From Calliopsis andreniformis (lineage: Eukaryota; Arthropoda; Insecta; Hymenoptera; Andrenidae), in assembly GCF_051401765.1 (NCBI RefSeq), contig NC_135067.1:20579501-20643500 (forward strand): a stretch of 64,000 nt of DNA, written 5' to 3'. Below are positions 1-9,829 of the stretch, in pieces; positions within the stretch are counted from its first letter, which is position 1, and each line of letters starts with the position of its first letter. Made by a program: the position numbers and the translations under genes. Under the pieces are notes generated by a model that was not told where the DNA came from, ran no database searches, and worked only from the letters and a program-made list of their open reading frames with translations.

Positions 1-1630
1 TCTATAGTGTTGAACCAGGTCATCTAAACCCAAAATACCCACAAAAATCAATTGGGATATCAAATAAGAACGACGTCCCATGTTGAATAAGATTTGCATT
101 TCAGAAACTATACAAGGGTTACAGAGACTTCAGGCTGAAACGGACAGAGACTCAGAAGCGCCACAATAACTTAAGATCGCCAAGTTGAATGGGCCTGGAA
201 ATGCAATTCCAATAAATTCATCCTGGTGAAACAACGACGGGAGCAGGCTCAATAACATCTTTAAATGGCATCCAAGCTGCTGGGCGCATTGAAATCGCAC
301 GAATAATCAGAGGCTAATTAAGAGAGAAGAAGCCGCGCTCGTGATCTTCCTCCAGGAGGATCTTTTGCCGTGGCTTTCACTTTTGCAGCATCTCGCAGCT
401 TTCTTCGCGGCAGAGATATCGAGAAAGAGGAAACGTAGCCACGAAGAGGGCCAAGCGAGGGCAGTGTCTTGGTCTCGAGCTCGTCGAGTTGATTGTAAGG
501 GGAGAGGGAGGAAGAAAGCGAGTGCGCTTCATCGTTAATTGTAATTTGACGTTTAACTCGGGCCTCGCGGATGCTACCCACCCCCTAATTTTAATCCTTT
601 CGTCGCCGAGACGATTTCGCCCCGAAACAGCCGAAAGCCTCGTGAAATTAATGAACTTAAGCTCGATTTACACGGGGTGGGAACCGCGGAGGATCAAACG
701 GCAGCGACGACGACGATGACGACGTCGACTACGATGAGGGGGATAGGCCGTGAGAACGCTTAACTTTTAACGATTCCCCGCGAAAAAAGAGGGAGGAAGG
801 GGAGGACAGGGGCGGCGAGGAAGGGGGGTCGAGAGTACAAACTAACCCTCTGGTTTGGTTCAATTAAGCACAAATACACGTAACGATAGCGTACCGTTCC
901 TCAGCGCGGCTAAATACTGCGAAGCTTTTCGACAAGCGGCCAGGCAAGTAGGTGTTGTTCCGCCCACGATAAACTTTTTTAATTAACGAACGAATTATTC
1001 AGATCGTCCGGCGCGTTAACCTCCCACGTAACGGAAAATCCGAAACGTCCATTCAATTCGGTCGCTTTATTAATAATTTCCAGACCACTTGTCTGTCCCC
1101 GTCGGGCCAGGGTGTGCTCATTCTCTTTCGTCAGCCGAAAGAGGAATTGCGACGACGAACGCTCGATTGGATTCTGCGATAATGCGAACCCAAAAGCATC
1201 TGTACCAGTGATCGTGATGCATGTTGGTAAAAAGCAAATACAGGAAGTCAAATAGATTCTTACACATTCATAATACTAGGAAAATGTTCTCTCTTCAAAG
1301 CAGGCTTTGTTTTACACGTAGACTTAGTGGAAAGGCCTCGGTTTATCGCAAACTATTCGGTAAAAGGCGATAGGATTACGAAGCAGCGAGAATACACAAC
1401 AATTTTTCAGCGATCAACGCGTCAGAGAATAATATCCGCGGATTGCGTATTTCACGTTTAACCAACGAAAAATCCGGTAATAGCGCAAGCAACAGGATAT
1501 CCGCGTATATCCGCCTGCTAAAGCGTAACATACGGCCCAGTAACTCTTCAGCTTTTACTTCGAACAAAATCCCAGGAACATAAACATCGAATTCCTCCGG
1601 CGCGGCGCGAGCCGCAAAACCAGACAATTT
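1..1630. other. Non-coding mosaic DNA, no gene seen
   Basis: No supportable gene is seen here. The stretch holds a short GAC-type triplet run at 701-737 (GACGACGACGATGACGACG with interruptions) and a purine-rich G/A tract at about 783-830. The rest is ordinary mixed-composition DNA, more AT-rich after 1,000. Several short open frames exist on both strands, but none has matched splice signals or a recognisable domain. Confidence 0.6.
701..737. repeat. Imperfect GAC/GAT triplet microsatellite
   Basis: A run of CGA/GAC triplets interrupted by GAT and TCG steps. It is a simple-sequence repeat and no coding role is supported. Similar triplet runs occur at 21,725-21,765 and 25,331-25,352. Confidence 0.6.
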
Positions 1631-1840
1631 CTAACGCGCTTTATATCTCAGGATTCGCGGATCCGTGGATCGTCCGCGGCTCTTACCCGACGAGGTTCGA
1701 TTTACAAATCCATCGAAGACCGGTAGCCAACCTCCGCGTAAGAACAGAAGCGAGGGAATAACGCGGAGGAAGGAAGAGAAAGAAGAGAGAGGGAGGAGGA
1801 ATAAGAAATTTCGGGTTAGCTGGCGATAACGCCGCGGCAT
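1631..1840 (-). other. Weak exon candidate over a pyrimidine tract
   Basis: On the minus strand an ATG at 1,840 opens a 69-codon frame. Its first part crosses a long C/T tract (G/A-rich on the plus strand, about 1,745-1,810) and so encodes a leucine/serine/phenylalanine-rich hydrophobic stretch. Near the end a donor-like TCGG|GTAAGA falls at about 1,686. The same tract could instead be the polypyrimidine tract of an acceptor just downstream. The composition explains the hydrophobicity, so this is most likely not a signal peptide. No family is recognised. Confidence 0.12.
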
Positions 1841-2089
1841 TCCGGCTCCTATTTCACATCATTTTCATAAATTAAGCCTCGTATCAGGGGGCCCAGGCGC
1901 GAGACGGCGCGGCCGTAACTTCGGGCATTACAATAATAAAGAGCCGGGCTAGGCCCGTCGTGGAGGAAAGGTGGAGAAGGGCAACTTGGGGCATTTCCAT
2001 AATCCGACCCCCTCGGCCAATGAAAACCTCCATTTTACGCGAGCGGCGCGGGAACCCCGCGTGCATTACCCCTTCGCCGCGGAACCGCG

Positions 2090-2345
2090 GCGTCCGTCTG
2101 TTATTTCGGCTTAACCAGCCCGCCCCAACGTAGAATTTCTGAATCATGAAAATGCAGTCGAGTTGGAAGAAGTTTCCAGTCTTCGAGGCGAAATTGTGTC
2201 AGGTGCTTCATTCTTCTGAAAGCTTTAGGCTGAGCACCAAAAATTCAAAAGTGTTCTGAATAAATTGGAGCTTCAATGATATCCAATTTCAATATTCTAT
2301 AATGGTACACTCACTTCAAATTCATCTTCGAATTCTTGAGCGCTA
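2090..2345 (-). other. Candidate micro-exon plus following exon
   Basis: On the minus strand the acceptor CCTTCTTTCAG at 2,346-2,356 is followed by 31 nt (2,345-2,315) ending at a GAA|GTGAGT donor. Read with one leading base, the micro-exon gives Ser-Ala-Gln-Glu-Phe-Glu-Asp-Glu-Phe-Glu, a strongly acidic segment ending in phase 0. About 70-95 nt further on there are two usable acceptors, GGTGCTCAG and AAGCTTTCAG. Each continues phase 0 in an open frame, of about 42 codons (to a stop near 2,105) and about 23 codons respectively. Intron size and phase are typical of insects. Against it: the upstream partner exon is not found, two alternative continuations are both open, and no domain is recognised. 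Confidence 0.2.
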
Positions 2346-2399
2346 CTGAAAGAAGGTAGGACCGTTCACAAATATTTCGTACCCTAATCTCTGAATTTA

Positions 2400-3160
2400 T
2401 GGACCAAGGAGTATTACATAGTTGCCGAGAGCACAGGGCTTTTTATATCGAAGACAATCTCTGGCCAGGACGCCGAAATTCATGGAGCCTCGGTCACGAT
2501 GGTTCCTCGGGTGGAGGTGCTTCTCTGTGTTCGATTATTTAGTTTTAAAGGAACCACGATCATGTTGGGCATGCTTAATCCGCCTGTTTACGCGCGATAC
2601 ATTACAAAGTAGCACGCCCATAAGGCTTTATATCGTAAAGGCCTCGGTGGAGGGCAACCCTGAGAAAAGGTGTGAGTCGCTTAGGCGTGTTCGATTCTGT
2701 AATCTCTTCCATTAAATAAACTTATTACCGTTGCCGCGCAATTACTACGCGCTCGTAATTAAGTCCATTATATATTCTAGTCGAATGCGCTTGAAATACG
2801 TATTAATACGCTCGGTACGCGCAGCTGTTATAATGCTAAAATACACCAGCTTTTACGCGGTAATATTCAGTTATCGTTTTATAACTTTCCGCTGATGGGC
2901 GGAGAGTATTTCTTGCCCGTCTGATATACCAGCCGGTGATGGTAATTCGTGAATGAGCCTTTCGAAATTTTCACGTGAGCCTTCGGTCACACGGGATACG
3001 CTTTAATTAGTTTAACGAGCTCTTGCGGTTTCAGTTAGAGCCAATGACTCAGTACTAATTTGCAGTTCTTTTTCCGAATGAGGAAGTACATATATTATAG
3101 GTTATCGCGATACCCTAAAAATTTTATTTGTACATTTAGTATTTTTCCATTTTGAGTTGA
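2400..3160. other. Non-coding DNA, no gene seen
   Basis: Mixed-composition sequence with AT-rich parts near 2,700-2,900 and 3,100. A 97-codon plus-strand frame starts at 2,422 but has no supporting start context, domain or splice signal. Nothing else is supported. Confidence 0.55.
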
Positions 3161-3171
3161 ACCTAAATTAC

Positions 3172-3437
3172 CTCGTGAAACAAGAGGTAATCTCCACCTA
3201 TGATGTCCCTCCATCGTTGACAGCGATATGCAACCCTCACAAGCATGGACCATTCTACACGTTTAAGCTCGTCTGTCTGTCCTCTGACGGTGGCAGCGCG
3301 GCTCGATCGACCTCGAGTCGCGGCATCCGAGAAAACGACCGAAGGCAAAAGAGACTGCCGGTTTCTACGTGACGGCATCTAACTCGGCATTCGGTACACA
3401 CGGTTTAGAGGCTTCTCCGTTCGCGGCTATATATGTA
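3172..3437 (-). other. Candidate first exon with TATA-like upstream site
   Basis: On the minus strand a TATATA element lies at 3,435-3,427. An ATG at 3,378, about 50 nt downstream, opens 69 codons that end exactly at a CACGAG|GTAATT donor (exon end 3,172); the frame meets a TAG inside the presumed intron. The predicted segment is arginine-rich at the N terminus and has no visible signal peptide or known domain. The plus strand is also open across the same bases, which weakens the case. No partner exon in phase 0 could be chosen with confidence. Confidence 0.17.
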
Positions 3438-3439
3438 CT

Positions 3440-6400
3440 GGCAGCCGGGGGATTTTGTGTAAGCGTTTCTGAAGTGACTTACGACGCCCCAACTTGGCAA
3501 TGCGGCCGATCGCCGACCGATCGATGCGTCGCGCTGTCGGCCTGAAGGCTGCCTCTGGCGGAAATTTCGCGTCCGAAGACTTAACGAGCCTCCCGACAAA
3601 CGCGATGTTTATTTCGGAGCATGTGGATCGATATCCTTAAATTGAAAGGATCTTTAGGGAACAGATGCTGAGGGATCTTGGATTATATTTAGAAAAACTT
3701 CTTTGGGAACGTGAATTTCAGAAGTGTGCGATAGAATAATAATAAGGTGAGGCATTAGTGCGTGGTCTGGCTATAAAGTCTTTTACTACTGTGGACCTTT
3801 CAACGCTGTGTATATTGGATCTTCACGAAAGCTGTCTATTGTGATTTGTCGGTCACGCTACGACACCTAATCGACATTCTAGTTGCTCGACGGTCGGTAT
3901 CGTTCGAATTAAGCGTTTCATTGACACGGTCGCTCAGGGAAGGTAGCTGGTCTCGCGTGCCGAACCGGAGGACACGCTCGATCAAAACTTATCAGATGTT
4001 CTTGAGTAGCGGACGACGTGTGACACGTTGGAACGAGTCAACGGCGGCGAAGATGAAAGGGAACCGGAAGGGGACGATTCGATCGTGCGCGTTCTGACGT
4101 TTCGGAGTCGACGCACGTCCCGCGATCGATCGATCGTGCTTTCACTTTTGTCCGTCGTCGTGTCCTGATGTCGTCGACTCTGCCCGTAGGAACCGGCTGC
4201 CTCAGATATCGAATGCTAGCTTCTTATTTTTATTCGCGGAAAAAGAGCCTTTGTTAACTCGCTACTCGACCCTTCGCCATCGCCATTACGCTTTTTAAAT
4301 CGTCTCGTTGCCTGTGTACATACCTACTTATTCTACTTATTTTACTTATTCTATTACCGCTAGATTATCTTCGTATTTGGTACTCCCTTCGAAATATTGG
4401 AACTTAAATATTTCAATAAGATACGAAAAAAAGAACTTAAATGTCAAACAAATTTTTTATCCCCATATAAACGGAGATTGAATGCCTCTCTTTTCTATCC
4501 GTGTTCCATTCTCCATTGCTCCCATCCAAGAGACAAGTTCCACAACGAGCAAATCCTCCGTCGACCTCGAACAAAAGTGGGCATTGTACATACAAGACAA
4601 GCCTCTAGAAAAGTGTCATCGACGTCCGTACAACTGGTACATACAACGAAGCATCGCGACCTACCTCATGCTATTTCTTCATTTTCATCGAAGATCGAGT
4701 GGCATTGTTTCTCCATTAGGCATCTCGTTTGACGCGACCCATTCTTCGCGAGCCTTCCCTAGAATCCTCGCGTTGAAACTGGTCGAACAAGCTAATTGTA
4801 GCTTCATCAGGTTTCGTGACGAGCTCTCGACAGAGGTCACACCGATGCAAGGAAACCTGCTCGTGGTGTCTGATCGTTCGAGAATAAATCACGATTAGTT
4901 CCTTCGTTAGGAAGGATTCGTGATCAAAGGGCATCGCGCCGACAATGGCTGTCGCGGGAGCGAATCTCACGGAGTTAGCGGCGTTAAAACGTTAAAATAA
5001 TAGCTAAGAGAACAATTACAGCGTCAGTAGGTTCCCTCGTACCTTTAACGCGGTTCACATTACCTCGAATTTCTTATAAAGTTCTTCTGAAATGAAACTA
5101 GCTCAAAATTACCACGCTTATAATATTTGATAAATCTCCTGAAGAGACTAGGAAATAACATGTCAATAATATTTCGTCAATGGTCTCGAATTTCTCGAAA
5201 TTACAGGGCCCATCGGTAGAAAAAGGCGGCCAAGTTAATTGCCGACACGACGCGTCTTTCCAGCCACAAAGCTCTCAGAAAGAGCTCTGAAGTCATTCGA
5301 ACGTGCTTCCTCGGCATGAATCAGGATTAGCCTGTTCGTTAGACAGGACGATGATTTAAGGATGCCCACGCTTGGCCACGGCAACGGGACGAGAATAAAA
5401 CGCGTCTCGTGTGCGTCCATATAGGCGTGTACGCACGCGGGCACACGGATTCCTAACCGCTTCGAATCCCCGGCGAAATAAAAGGGCGCGGAGAAAGAAA
5501 TGGTAATGGGCGAACAGCGAGAACGGCGCCTTCTTATCAAAACACGAGGAGCGTTTAAGGTTATTTATTGGTTATTAAGTTGATCGCGAGCAGGAGGGTC
5601 AGGATCCTCCTCCCGGGACTTTTTTGTACGGAACGAGGACCGTTCTTTCGTTATTTCGCCTTTATCACGGGTGATCTACGACGCTCCGCGACCGGGCTAA
5701 ACTGTTTGCCACGCAACTGGATAGAATTTGTGAAGTATGTTCGGATTAACGGAACTTGATCGTGGCCTTTGATCGAAGAAAACCCAGTCAAAGGTTTCGT
5801 AGATTCCGAATTGTATAGATTGGACACTGTAGGCGGCTAGTAGACGTTAATGATGATAACATACAGCGATTCATAAATCTACGAGTTAATTGCCTTCAGA
5901 GGTGGACAGAATTCATTTGAATGTAGAATATGTTGGGTTCTGCTGAACAATTCTTACGTTTGACGTATAGTGAATCTAAGTAAATACTTTGGAGAAAATC
6001 TATTGCCTCTCTTTGGTCGTATTATACATATTCATAGTTTTAGAAGCTGCATCTTATTTTTATCATTATTTTCCGGAGGCCTGAGATGAGTCACAGTGAT
6101 TTTGAAAAATTTATAGGTAGTTTTCGAAGAGCGTGATGCAATTTCACGGCGAAGATTACGCAGAGGATATGTAAGACGGTGGAAAGCTTAGTTTATGGGA
6201 GTGAAAGGTGTCGGTAGGTGTAATCGCTGAGAATTACCGTGAAAATTACACGTCAGTTGTGCAAGAAAATCTGATAGATCAGCCTGGTAAACCACCTGTC
6301 AATGCCTAGGGGTCGAGTTTCCTCGTGCAGTCTTATGGACGTGGAAAAATGCGCGCGTGCCGAGGTACGACACGCGTCAGCTGCAGCTTTCCGCGAGAGC

Positions 6401-6560
6401 ATGCGTCGTTGACCAGAAATGGTTAGCTTTGGAAGATTGCGACAGGACTTTCCTTAGAAATCACTTCTTTGTGATGGGAGCCGGTGTTTTTATTAGCCCG
6501 TTCGATCTGGAATTATATCTTGGTAGAGTTTGTAGATCTGCCTGTGGGCAGTAAAAAACA
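3440..6560. other. Non-coding DNA, no gene seen
   Basis: Alternating CpG-rich (3,850-4,300 and 5,220-5,560) and AT-rich (5,900-6,300) sequence. Apart from the small TACTTATTY repeat at 4,325-4,351 no repeat or RNA gene is seen. The open frames at 4,397-4,898 overlap one another in different frames and have no domain. Confidence 0.55.
4325..4351. repeat. Three tandem copies of a 9-bp unit
   Basis: TACTTATTC, TACTTATTT and TACTTATTC follow one another without spacing. This is a short tandem duplication with one substitution and no evident function. Confidence 0.75.
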
Positions 6561-6576
6561 ATATAGTTTTTAAAAA

Positions 6577-6728
6577 TTTGAAGATTTGAAAATTTAAAAA
6601 TTCAAAAATTTGAAAATTTAAAAATTTGAAAATTCAAAAATTTGAAAATTTAAAAATTTGAAAATTCAAAAATTCAAAAATTCAAAAATTCAAAAATTCA
6701 AAAAGTTGAAAATTTGAATATTTGAATA
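6577..6728. repeat. 8-bp AT-rich tandem array with 32-bp higher-order unit
   Basis: Nineteen consecutive 8-bp units of the type TTYRAAAA. The main variants are TTTGAAAA, TTTAAAAA and TTCAAAAA. Four units in the order TTTGAAAA-TTTAAAAA-TTTGAAAA-TTCAAAAA make a 32-bp block present twice in exact copy (6,609-6,640 and 6,641-6,672). From 6,665 the TTCAAAAA variant is amplified five times in a row. The edges decay into TTTGAATA units. TTTGAAAA and TTTTCAAA are near-complements, so the array can fold on itself. This is a young, locally expanding minisatellite, not coding. Confidence 0.92.
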
Positions 6729-6735
6729 TTTACGA

Positions 6736-9700
6736 ATAGAAAAAGTGGCTTTCTAACTATCACAGGGGTGTCATTGACTTCGAAGAGAATTACCCTCATT
6801 TTCCAGGAGAGAAAATGAATTCCATTCTCAAAGGGTTAATTAATATTCCATTAATCTCGTTGATGAACTGCCGCCGTCAGAATTTCATGTCACAAGCTGA
6901 AGCAGCGAGGCTTTTTACATCTCCAAATCTTTTAAAATTGATTCTTTAATTATTAATTTGGCGCGTCTGTGCCCCGCTTCAGTTGTATGCATTATATACT
7001 CCAACAAAATGAAATTTAGAAACAATGCAACTCTCAAAGGTTTTGAAGTAGTTATATTAACTGCATCGTATAATCAGCAGCTATCGTTAAAAAATCGTAT
7101 ACCTGGTCATTCGTTCCTTTTGAAAGGGAAAATCGAATGAGAAGTTGAACATTGTACTCATTACGATTGCATCGCAATAGTTGGCTGCTATACAATTGTA
7201 AGTCCATTTCGTGGGAAGTTTACTATTTACTGCAAACCGCAGAGCATTTGCCAAGAATTGCGAACCATTATGCTATCGATGTTGCAGCGAAAATGTAATT
7301 TCTCTGATATTATATCCACTCGCAGTGATCTGGGGTTTCTGTTTATTTCTTACTACCTTTTGTTCGTCAGTCTTGTAGGTAAATGGCGTGGAAAAGTACG
7401 AAGACAGGCTTGAATAAGTTTCTTTCTACAGAACGTCTTGTAGAATTTGCATTCAATAAAATTTCTGAAACAAAAGGATTCAGAGATTATTAAAGAGGGC
7501 GTACAGTTTCTTCGCGAGATACTCATGCAGGTATTTAACGAAACAGTTTGAATAATAAATTATCGGAGCTAAAAGGCTGCATGCTCGCCATTTTTTCCAG
7601 AAGCTGAGGAGGAACCGTTTGCAATGAGAGAGTCTCTGAAATAAGACGCGCGAAAAGTAGGACGACGAAGATGGAGAACAATCACGATGAAAGACGGCGC
7701 TATATGAAAATTTAATTAAATTACAGACAGTACTATTAACTGGTGTGAGTCGTCGCCGTCGTTGAAACCATAAATAAACGTCGTTCCACGACCGTCGGCG
7801 TTCAACTCGCTTCACGCTCGGAATCCTTCATTTCTCACGACCATTCAATCCAACGGAACACTTGACAATGCAAAGCAAAGGGATAAAAGAAGCTTATTCC
7901 TAATTTCTTCCTGTACGCACATCAAATTCGGTGGAACGGAGAACACTGGCAAAAGAAAAGCATAGAAGCAGGACAGAGTCCCGCTTCCGCAAGAGCCAAG
8001 TCAAACACGACAGCGAACACAAAACCACCGGATGCGGCAAATTAAGGGAGTGGGAGGACGCGGTGAACCGAACAGGAAATAAAGAAAATCAGGGAAATAA
8101 TAACTGCGACAATGACGATTTATTAGTTTAACAAGCGGCGAACCAAAAATCCAGCCACTCTTGCCCGAGAATACGACGACAAACGTGTGGACAAATGTTT
8201 GGCCGACCCAAACAGCCGCGTTAAATTTTCGACCAGCCTGTTATACCTCGAAAAAGAGTGGTGGGTTGCTCGGGGGTGGATGGTGGAAAAAATCACCGAA
8301 GGCACACTCTCGATGGAGCGACAGAGCTGGCCAGACAGGAAGAGGAACGAAGAGGAAAGGGATAGGGCGGAAGAGGGTTAGACGGTAAATAAAACATATT
8401 GATGTTTGCAATTAAATCGGGCCAGACAATGAACAAATACCGATTCACTCGATCGCGACCGTCGTGGTTCGATTTAATAAATATCCACCTATTAATTTTC
8501 TCTCACGATTCTCCTCCTTCCCTCTCACCTCCACATTCCCCACCGTCACCAGGCCACTGGAACCGCCAAACTATTTTATTCGGTGGCAGCCTGTCGGTAT
8601 TTGCCCGCGCATTTATTTTGCGCTTGTTATTGGGACGCAGCCACGCTTTACGCAAACCCCTGCTCTATAACGCGCCGCTTCCGGCGCTCGTTTGCATTTC
8701 ATTAACGTCACCTCCGTCCGATTCTCTTTGCCCGTCACGATGTCGCCGATTTTGCCTTGCGACCAGCCGGCGAATTGCCCCCTCGCTCCAGGATAAATTG
8801 TTTTCCTCGTCAGCAACGTGGTCGGGTGCTCTAAACTAAGCAGCTTCTTTTCAGCCGTGGAATGCACGGAGTGTCCGTCGAGCAATTTCAGATTGATTTA
8901 TGAGTAAATAAATTAACTAGGGTGCATTCTCTTTAAGCTTATCGTATGTACTTATATTTCTTTATAGAAGATGGAAGCATCCCCAATAAACAATAACTAT
9001 AATTTGCCCTTTTCAAAAACGCATAGCCTCTCTCGGTTAAACTTATCAATACGATCTCTCCTATTGTTAGCAATCACATTCATTACGATTACAAATAATC
9101 GCGAACTCGGGTCATCAATTGTCTACATTAAATGCCAACGACAGAGTCGATATGACACCCGTTCTCTATGGCATAGGCTTGAGGCACGGAGTCGCGGGTC
9201 TGGATCGTCGTTCGCGCGACTTGCTGCGTTTCTGACGTCTCGAATAAGGCAATAAAGGGCGAGCAAAAGAGTTTTTGCCGCGTAAAACTAGTCGGTGCAT
9301 CGCGTGACCGGTGGACCGTCAGCTGCCGCAAAAGGGGAAGCGAGTATTTCCCGGCACGGTATGTGCCGCTCGACCTGGCTGGGACATAGCACAAGGCATG
9401 AGCCATAAGCCACAACAGGCATAAGGCTGTGAAAAAAAGCAGCCGCCGGTGGAGAGAGTCTAGAATAGCCCAGTGAGCCGGAGTCGATCCCAGCCGAGGG
9501 AAGCCCCTCTGCACCAACGGGTGCAACCGATACTTGCTCGCAACGTCGACTTGCTCCCCTGGTTACTCGCCACGACGCTCTCTAACGATACTTTTTCCAC
9601 GGTTCCACGGGGGTTTCACCTACGCCAGCATCACAGTCGACGGGCTTGGGAATCGAACTCTAGAACGCCACCCCAGCCTGCTGGACACGTGCGTAAAGCA
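6736..9700. other. Non-coding DNA, no gene seen
   Basis: AT-rich to about 7,500, then mixed. At 8,848 there is an acceptor-like CTTCTTTTCAG with a branch-like CTCTAAAC upstream, followed by only about 15 open codons. No donor partner or domain was found, so it is not called as an exon. Overlapping open frames at 8,399-8,885 lie on both strands and are not supported. Confidence 0.55.
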
Positions 9701-9720
9701 GATACGCGTAATAGCGTTAC

Positions 9721-9817
9721 CTGTCTGTGACAACCCTTCGTCCCATCGGCCTGTTTTCCGTGACGCTTCCTGACCCACGTTATCGACGTTGCGGCAAGCG
9801 TAGACTCCTGTCGAGGA
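9721..9817 (-). other. Candidate 97-nt exon with Ig-like Y-x-C motif
   Basis: On the minus strand an acceptor ACCTTTGCAG (AG at 9,819-9,818) and a donor ACAG|GTAACG (exon end 9,721) bound 97 nt. The segment is open in a frame that is blocked by a TGA just upstream of the acceptor. The first residues read Ser-Ser-Thr-Gly-Val-Tyr-Ala-Cys-Arg-Asn-Val-Asp-Asn-Val-Gly. This resembles the F-strand/G-strand turn of I-set immunoglobulin domains (G-x-Y-x-C-x-x-x-N-x-x-G). The expected following beta strand (L-x-V pattern) is not visible, and no neighbouring Ig exon was found. The polypyrimidine tract is short. A chance match is the most likely explanation. Confidence 0.15.
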
Positions 9818-9829
9818 CTGCAAAGGTCA

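Noticed and set aside
2408..2422. AGTATTACAT, sharing 10 bases with the start of insect miR-12
   Set aside because: The match stops after the seed and no hairpin partner is present. By eye, other conserved insect microRNA seeds gave no convincing match either.
9640..9670. GAGTTCGATTCCC on the minus strand, resembling a tRNA B box
   Set aside because: No A box or foldable cloverleaf is found upstream at the required spacing.
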